Origin: an uncultured Clostridia bacterium
GTDB taxonomy: Bacteria > Bacillota > Clostridia > TANB77 > CAG-508
NCBI GenBank assembly: GCA_944390505.1
Contig: CALXQF010000029.1
Span: 1 to 12,204, forward strand
Length of the DNA: 12,204 bases
Direction of reading: 5' to 3'
The position numbers and the translations under genes were made by a program. Shown here piece by piece: positions 7,511 through 12,204 of this stretch. Numbering within the stretch: the stretch's first letter is position 1; each line of letters starts with the position of its first letter. A model generated the notes under the pieces. That model made no database searches. It was not told the DNA's origin and saw only the letters and a list, made by a program, of their open reading frames with translations.

Positions 7511-7546
7511 AAAAAGAAAGAGTATTAAAAAATGCTCTTTCTTTTT
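7511..7546. terminator. Strong bidirectional hairpin terminator
   Basis: A 16-bp stem pairs 7511-7526 with 7531-7546, with one G-U pair and an AAAA loop. The outer part is AAAAAGAAAGAG against CTCTTTCTTTTT. The 3' arm supplies a T-rich tract on either strand. It lies 24 bases after the DUF2207 stop and 90 bases beyond the stop of the convergent homospermidine-synthase-like gene, so it can end both transcripts. Confidence 0.85.
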
Positions 7547-7636
7547 ATCTCTATTATGTTTGAAGTTTTTAATTTGTTATTCTCATATATTTTTTCATTT
7601 TTAATCTTTAAAATTTCTTTTGATATGTTTCATTAA

Positions 7637-9094
7637 TTATTCTAATATATCTTTTAATTGTAAAGAATCTAATTGGATATCCAAGCTATTTTCAATCTTT
7701 TTTCTATGAATTGTTTTGTAAATTGTTTTTGATATGTATTTTTCGGCGAACTTAATGATTTCTTTATATTCCTTAATATCATCAGGAAAATAGATTCCAC
7801 CTTTATCTTTATTTTTTATCATCCAACAGGTAGCTGCTAATGCTGACATTGCCACAGGTGTTATTGTTGGTGTTTGCCAAAAAGATGATTTTTTATCTTG
7901 ATACAAAAAATTCTTTTTTATTCTATTCCCTACCCATACTGGATGAAATTTACTTCCTAATAGTAACACACCTACATATTCTGTACCTTTTTTGATATTT
8001 TCTTTATAAACAATTTCCTCTTTTTTAGGATATTGAAATCCTCTTATGATTGAAATATTATCATCTTGTGGTTTATTGATATCTGGATGCAAATAATCAT
8101 TTACTCTAGCTTTTTCTAAGTATTTTACTGCAAAATCACAAGGAGAGTATAAAAATATAACTGTTGGTCTATATACAACCTCTTCTCCGTTTTTTACCTC
8201 AAGAGATTTTGCAATCGTAATTGTTTCTTCATGTGGTACTAAAAATCCTTCAAATTTGCCTTTTGGATAATATGTTTTTCCTACTTTGTCTATTGCTATA
8301 TCTTTGAATTCTAAAAAGCCATTTTTGAAATCTAGTTTTTTCCATTTTTTTTCATCATCTAATTTCTCGGCTGTTCCAATATTAGCAGTTGCTTCACTTA
8401 ACATTTCAAAGAAAAATGAATCAATTGACCATGTACTATATAGCTTGTCTTGATCAAATTTATCTTTTATTTCTTGATTATCGTTGTCATTGACATGAAT
8501 TTCTTTTAGGTCAAGTGCTTTGGCAAGTTCGTTAAATTTATTTCCTTTTAAAAGTACCTTATATTCTTTATTATTTTTAAATTGCTGTTTTACAATATAT
8601 TCAAGCCCTGCTTTTACAAAATGGGAAACCAATCCAGGATTATTGCCATGTTGTAGCACAATAGGATATTTGTTTACATTGTTTTCTTGCTTTAATTGAT
8701 TTCGTAGTTCATTTTTTTTCAAGTTTTCGTCAAAAATATTATACCAATTATCGCTCCAATCTGTTTCTCCTGTATTTAAATACATGATATTTTTTTTAGC
8801 ACACCATTCTATAAAATCTTTTGTGCCAACGCTATCAGCAAAATCAAGTAATAAATCCCCTTCCTCTAGATATTGAGAAAATATTTTTTTAAAATTTTCT
8901 CTATTAATATCAGCTACAATGAAGTTGCCCATGTTACCACCAAGTTCAAGGAAAAATGTATATTCCAGTTTTTCTCTAGATATTACGAAATATTGATTTT
9001 TATCAAATTTTATCTCTTTGGAAACTTTCTCAAAAAAACTTTTTCCTACTGCACCAAAACCAAATTGTACTATTTTATTTTTAAATTCTACCAT
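7637..9094 (-). CDS. Homospermidine synthase-like enzyme (saccharopine dehydrogenase-related)
   Basis: The 485-residue product matches bacterial homospermidine synthase in length and blocks. These NAD-dependent enzymes transfer an aminobutyl group between polyamines (for example two putrescines to homospermidine) through oxidation to an imine. Seen here are a Rossmann GxGxxG motif (FGFGAVGKSF, 11-20), NTGETDW (107-113), HGNNPGLVSHF (149-159), TWSIDSFFFE (221-230), GFLVPHEE (283-290), YRPTVIFLYSPCD (308-320) and GVLLLG (375-380). Trp222 and Glu230 keep the eight-residue spacing of the active-site Trp/Glu pair described, as I recall, for the Blastochloris viridis enzyme. The gene begins four bases after the preceding 220-residue gene, with only a weak purine-rich ribosome-binding site, suggesting coupling. 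Substrates are inferred: the closely related carboxyspermidine dehydrogenases or a paralogue acting on another amine cannot be excluded. Confidence 0.82.
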   Translation of the reverse strand: MVEFKNKIVQFGFGAVGKSFFEKVSKEIKFDKNQYFVISREKLEYTFFLELGGNMGNFIVADINRENFKKIFSQYLEEGDLLLDFADSVGTKDFIEWCAKKNIMYLNTGETDWSDNWYNIFDENLKKNELRNQLKQENNVNKYPIVLQHGNNPGLVSHFVKAGLEYIVKQQFKNNKEYKVLLKGNKFNELAKALDLKEIHVNDNDNQEIKDKFDQDKLYSTWSIDSFFFEMLSEATANIGTAEKLDDEKKWKKLDFKNGFLEFKDIAIDKVGKTYYPKGKFEGFLVPHEETITIAKSLEVKNGEEVVYRPTVIFLYSPCDFAVKYLEKARVNDYLHPDINKPQDDNISIIRGFQYPKKEEIVYKENIKKGTEYVGVLLLGSKFHPVWVGNRIKKNFLYQDKKSSFWQTPTITPVAMSALAATCWMIKNKDKGGIYFPDDIKEYKEIIKFAEKYISKTIYKTIHRKKIENSLDIQLDSLQLKDILE

Positions 9095-9098
9095 TATT

Positions 9099-9761
9099 TT
9101 ATATTTCTTCTTTCTCTAATCGTTCTTTCATTGTTTTTGTTAATTTGATTTTTTTTGGAAAAGTATATCCATCTGTTATATAAATGTCAATTCCTTTTTC
9201 TTGAAATTTTAAAAGGATTTTTTTTAAGTCTTTTTGAATAGTACCTCCTACCACTATTATTTTTGTGATACCGTTTTGTTTAAAATATTCAGGTGATGGA
9301 ATATCTTGTTTGTATAAATCCCAACTATTATCAAAAACCGATTCTTTTGCTCTATATCGATTGGTTCTATAACTATCTAGTAAAAATGCAGGGTTTGCAT
9401 CATTTTCAAGTTTTATATTTTTTAGTTTTTCGCTTCCATTTATCAAACAACTTTCAATGAAATAGGTATTTGTAGTAGCTTGTGAGCCTAGTTGTTCATC
9501 AGTTCCATTAAAGATTGGAATTGGTCTATAACCTATATAGGCTAAACCTATGCTAAGTTCTATACTTTCTTTGCCAGGTAAATCAATAAATATAGCAGTA
9601 TCTTTTTGATAGCTTTTTAAAAACATTGCTTTTCTATCTACCCAGTCTACAATAGCTTTTCTGTTATATGTATCAATTGCAACAAATGGAACTGGCCTTA
9701 CCCAATCTATCCATTTTGCGCCATTTGGTGCATATATTTTATATATTTCTTTTCCTCTCAT
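9099..9761 (-). CDS. Unrecognised 220-residue protein in the polyamine/ATP-grasp operon
   Basis: I cannot name this family. It is soluble, with no signal peptide or membrane helix, and has alternating beta strands and helices. Blocks that look conserved by composition are AKWIDWVRPVPFV (15-27), IFIDLPGKESIE (57-68), GYRPIPIFNGT (77-87), PAFLLDSYRTNRY (124-136), FDNSWDLY (143-150) and a final Rossmann-like segment KIIVVGGTIQKDL (167-179) followed by a helix and IDIYITDGY (191-199). No nucleotide-binding P-loop or metal motif is evident. It starts 12 bases after the ATP-grasp stop (ribosome-binding site GAGGA overlaps that TAG) and ends four bases before the homospermidine-synthase-like ATG. 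It is therefore firmly part of that operon and probably partners one of the two enzymes. Confidence 0.8.
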   Translation of the reverse strand: MRGKEIYKIYAPNGAKWIDWVRPVPFVAIDTYNRKAIVDWVDRKAMFLKSYQKDTAIFIDLPGKESIELSIGLAYIGYRPIPIFNGTDEQLGSQATTNTYFIESCLINGSEKLKNIKLENDANPAFLLDSYRTNRYRAKESVFDNSWDLYKQDIPSPEYFKQNGITKIIVVGGTIQKDLKKILLKFQEKGIDIYITDGYTFPKKIKLTKTMKERLEKEEI

Positions 9762-9773
9762 TTTTGTTATCCT

Positions 9774-10979
9774 CTATTTTTCAATTAATACTGGTACATC
9801 TTCTGCATAGGAATCAATTCTTGGATATAGGCTCATTCTTGCATAATATCCTGCATGTTGTCCTTCTATGGTGTACGAGCCAAGACAAATATGGTATTCT
9901 TTCCCATCTTCACTTTTTAATGGTTTGCTTTGGAATTTTTTTTGTGCTAAATATTGTTTTGGATGTTTTTTTACATCTTGTAAGATTTTTTCATATTCGT
10001 CATCTTTACATGCTTCTTTAATTGAAATTTTTTCTCCTACTCTACCATAAACTGGTTTATAAATAAATCCTTTTTTGGAGCCTACATCTTTTACTTCTAT
10101 TGTTTCTGGTAGTAATTTTTCCCACGTTTTCATGCTAATACCTGCTTTTTCTAAGTCTTTCCATACAAATGGAAATCTTTTGCTTTGTGCATATATACTA
10201 ATAGGATGATTACAAGATATCGTTGTTGTGTTAAAATATCCATCCCATCTTCGTGGTTTCATTTGGATAAGCCATTCTAATGGTGTAAATCTAAAAATGA
10301 GATCAACACTCACTTGATTGTTATCTAAAATACAATAAGCTTTTTTCTCTTGAAATCTAATATGATCTGCTGCTCCATAAATAATTTTATACCCTTCTTT
10401 TTCAAGCCTATCTCCTAAATATTGCATCACTTGTCTATCATCACTAAAACAAGTGCAATGTACCATCATAATAGTGCCTTTTTTGTTTAATTTATTGTTG
10501 ATGGTTTTTATCATTTTTTCTCCAAATGAATGATATTCTAATTGAGGAATACCAATTGTTTTACGTGCTATATCTTGCAGAAGTGAACTTTCTGCAAATC
10601 CCCCTGGGCAATCACTGTTTACTTCTGTTACAACCCAATTATTATCTATGCTTGGATGAAAATCATATCTCATCAGTCTAATATTTTGATTTTTGTCATA
10701 GTTTTGCATATTTGGTATTTGTTCTAAAATCTTTTTAGGGAGTGCTAACTTTTTTGCAATTTTAACATTTTTGTTTAAATATTCTTCTGCTAATCTAGTT
10801 TCTTTATCAAGTTCTTTAGTTAGTTTGATGATTTCTTCATTTTCTTTTCTAGTTAATAGTAATATGTGTTTTGATAAAGTGGCATTATCACAAAACTGTG
10901 GATCCCATTTATAGCAATCAAACATGGCTTGAATTTTGTATTCATCATATTTATCTTCAGGAATTTTGATTAATCTCAT
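9774..10979 (-). CDS. Glutathionylspermidine-synthase-like ATP-grasp ligase
   Basis: The 401-residue product resembles the GSP-synthetase branch of the ATP-grasp superfamily. These enzymes use ATP to form an acyl phosphate on a carboxylate and then an amide with an amine such as spermidine. Motifs seen are RYDFHP (104-109), VTEVNSDCPGGF (117-128, the Glu/Asn/Asp Mg-ATP region), FIYKPVYGRVGEKI (305-318, ATP-binding Lys and Gly-rich loop) and YLAQKKF (343-349). It has only the synthetase part: there is no N-terminal CHAP amidase domain such as E. coli GspSA carries. Its carboxylate substrate need not be glutathione, which most Clostridia lack. It begins 60 bases after the YcaO stop with a moderate AAAGAGAG ribosome-binding site and ends just ahead of the 220-residue gene. 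The family call is good; the substrate is unknown. Confidence 0.82.
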   Translation of the reverse strand: MRLIKIPEDKYDEYKIQAMFDCYKWDPQFCDNATLSKHILLLTRKENEEIIKLTKELDKETRLAEEYLNKNVKIAKKLALPKKILEQIPNMQNYDKNQNIRLMRYDFHPSIDNNWVVTEVNSDCPGGFAESSLLQDIARKTIGIPQLEYHSFGEKMIKTINNKLNKKGTIMMVHCTCFSDDRQVMQYLGDRLEKEGYKIIYGAADHIRFQEKKAYCILDNNQVSVDLIFRFTPLEWLIQMKPRRWDGYFNTTTISCNHPISIYAQSKRFPFVWKDLEKAGISMKTWEKLLPETIEVKDVGSKKGFIYKPVYGRVGEKISIKEACKDDEYEKILQDVKKHPKQYLAQKKFQSKPLKSEDGKEYHICLGSYTIEGQHAGYYARMSLYPRIDSYAEDVPVLIEK

Positions 10980-11013
10980 AACTGCTCTCTTTTCTGCAAA
11001 ATAATATATGATT

Positions 11014-11022
11014 AGTATAGCA
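11014..11022 (-). promoter_or_regulatory. Possible extended -10 promoter between the YcaO and ATP-grasp genes
   Basis: The minus strand reads TGCTATACT, an extended -10 element (TGnTATAnT) about 35 bases before the ATP-grasp start codon. No convincing -35 is visible. It could give internal transcription of the last three genes, or be chance in AT-rich DNA. Confidence 0.3.
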
Positions 11023-11039
11023 TAGTCTTTCTAAAATTA

Positions 11040-12204
11040 CTATATTTTTGTATCATACTCCATAATTTCCTTGTTTTTCATTTGATTAATCACATTTTCC
11101 TTTTGGATTTCTCTTATTTTTTTCATAAATGGTAAATAATAGCTGTCATCATTATCCACATAATCATCTGGTGTAAGCCCATAATGATTGATAAAAATCA
11201 TATCTTTGTTTTGAAAACTTTTATCAATTGCATCTGCAATTTCCTCACTAAATAACAAATGAATATAATACATTGCTTTTTCATGCTCTTTTACTTGTTC
11301 CATAGCTTGAACATAGTAATATACTGCTTTTACCATTATTTTTTCAATTGGATTTGGCATGATGAGTTCAGCTGTTTGATTTAGATTTTCTAAAATTTCT
11401 GCTGCTTTTCCATATTGTTCATCTATGATATAGCAAATTGCTAAAAAGTATTTTCCTCCCATTCCTATTGATTCACATGGTAATATACTTTCATCTTTTA
11501 CATTAATATAAATAGATAATCTTTCATTTCCTATCTGATTTACAATAGTTTCCATTACACGAATGATTTCTTTAATATTTTTTGTGTTAATTTTGGATAT
11601 ATCCTTTAGTAGGGTTTGCATTGTTACAAACAAGTCAAAATAAGTTGCTGTTGGATCAATACTAAGCTCACTCATACTAGGAATTGCAATGCTAAATGCA
11701 GGAAATCCTAATATAGATACATCTCTTATTAAAATATCTTTTCCCTCTGCCAGTATAGAGTCTACCAGTTTTTTCAAAATAGTTTGGTTATCCATCATTG
11801 ATACATCTGACATTTCTGTAAATTGATAATCTGGATGTTCTGAAATAATTTGGTAAGGAATAGCTGCTAAATCACTAAAAATAAATTTGGTATGATTTTT
11901 TCCTATCTCTTTGCTTTCTCTAAAGTTAAAGATGCAGGTTTTGGCATATTGATAGATATCTCTTCCTTGTGCTGCTTCTGTAAAGCACCTTTCCATTGCA
12001 ATACCATAATCAGGATGTGCTCCCATTTTAAATCCAAACCTTCCAGTATTTTTTTCTATAATATATAATCCTGCTACTGGGTATTTTCCTCCGAAAGAAC
12101 AATCTACTAGCTTAAAGTAATATTGCTCATTTTCTTTTAATTTTTCTGCCATAGCTTTTACTTTCGGAAATTTGCTAATATATTCCATTGGTATTTCTGG
12201 AAGA
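11040..12204 (-). CDS. YcaO-family ATP-dependent cyclodehydratase-like protein with C-terminal helical repeats (partial)
   Basis: YcaO proteins use ATP to activate a peptide backbone amide, giving azolines, thioamides or amidines in modified peptides. In E. coli YcaO and similar proteins the substrate is unknown or is a ribosomal protein. The frame is open to the right edge (LPEIP precedes the first in-window ATG, with no ribosome-binding site), so the N-terminal portion with the first ATP-binding motif lies outside. Numbered from the Met at 12188, the second ATP motif is clear: AMERCFTEAAQGR at 64-76, the E-x-x-Q pair being Glu71 and Gln74. A typical LGFPAFSIAIP strand/loop follows. After it comes a helical C-terminal region (about 245-340) with TPR-like Ala/Tyr patterning, as in E. 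coli-type YcaO. There is no proline-rich terminus like that of azoline-forming members. No TfuA partner is seen in the window. It lies upstream of the ATP-grasp gene, same strand, 60 bases apart. Confidence 0.85.
   Translation of the reverse strand, partial: LPEIPMEYISKFPKVKAMAEKLKENEQYYFKLVDCSFGGKYPVAGLYIIEKNTGRFGFKMGAHPDYGIAMERCFTEAAQGRDIYQYAKTCIFNFRESKEIGKNHTKFIFSDLAAIPYQIISEHPDYQFTEMSDVSMMDNQTILKKLVDSILAEGKDILIRDVSILGFPAFSIAIPSMSELSIDPTATYFDLFVTMQTLLKDISKINTKNIKEIIRVMETIVNQIGNERLSIYINVKDESILPCESIGMGGKYFLAICYIIDEQYGKAAEILENLNQTAELIMPNPIEKIMVKAVYYYVQAMEQVKEHEKAMYYIHLLFSEEIADAIDKSFQNKDMIFINHYGLTPDDYVDNDDSYYLPFMKKIREIQKENVINQMKNKEIMEYDTKI

Noticed and set aside
7386..7604. Plus-strand frame with Val/Ala repeats across the DUF2207 tail
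   Set aside because: This is a frame shift of the Gly-rich codons running on through the terminator. The DUF2207 frame explains the region better.
8873..10050. Plus-strand open frames at 8873-9148, 9668-10021 and 9868-10050
   Set aside because: They are antisense to the well-supported operon genes and lack ribosome-binding sites or recognisable families. None looks like a peptide precursor.
12186..12204. ATG at 12188 as the real YcaO start
   Set aside because: The frame remains open to the window edge, no ribosome-binding site precedes the ATG, and the first ATP-binding motif of the family would be missing. The gene is treated as cut by the edge.

Overview
The window looks like a piece of chromosome from a low-GC, endospore-forming member of the Clostridia, possibly a gut lineage. 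The DNA is strongly AT-rich, Shine-Dalgarno sites are strong, TTG is used as a start codon, and sporulation genes yqfC, yqfD and pdaA are present. No tRNA, rRNA, CRISPR array or insertion sequence was recognised, and no gene-free stretch exceeds 300 bases.

Left block (about 73-5092, minus strand, transcribed leftward). The order is pdaA, yqfC, yqfD, an unrecognised helical protein, ybeY, then a DgkA-PAP2 fusion. This is a rearranged version of the conserved Bacillus/Clostridia yqfC-yqfD-phoH-pgpH-ybeY-dgkA neighbourhood. Here phoH and pgpH are replaced by a roughly 409-residue helical protein, pdaA sits in front, and the lipid kinase carries an extra PAP2-type phosphatase domain. Genes from pdaA to ybeY are 14-17 bases apart or overlap. 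A sigma-E-like promoter (perfect CATACAAT -10) lies upstream of pdaA. The first 62 bases may hold the 3' end of a convergent gene, but this is weakly supported.

Centre (5248-7546, plus strand). A single DUF2207-type membrane protein with a polyglycine/histidine tail is transcribed divergently from the pdaA operon. It has its own sigma-A-like promoter (TTTACA-17-TATAAT) and ends at a strong, probably bidirectional, hairpin terminator.

Right block (7637 to the right edge, minus strand). This is a compact gene set: a YcaO protein cut by the window edge, a glutathionylspermidine-synthase-like ATP-grasp ligase, an unrecognised 220-residue protein, and a homospermidine-synthase-like NAD(P)-dependent enzyme. 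The last three genes are spaced by 12 and 4 bases. One amide-activating enzyme, one amide-bond ligase and one polyamine-forming enzyme together suggest a pathway that makes or attaches a polyamine, possibly to a peptide. No precursor peptide is visible in the window. This is the best candidate here for an undescribed system, and the pathway idea is inference.
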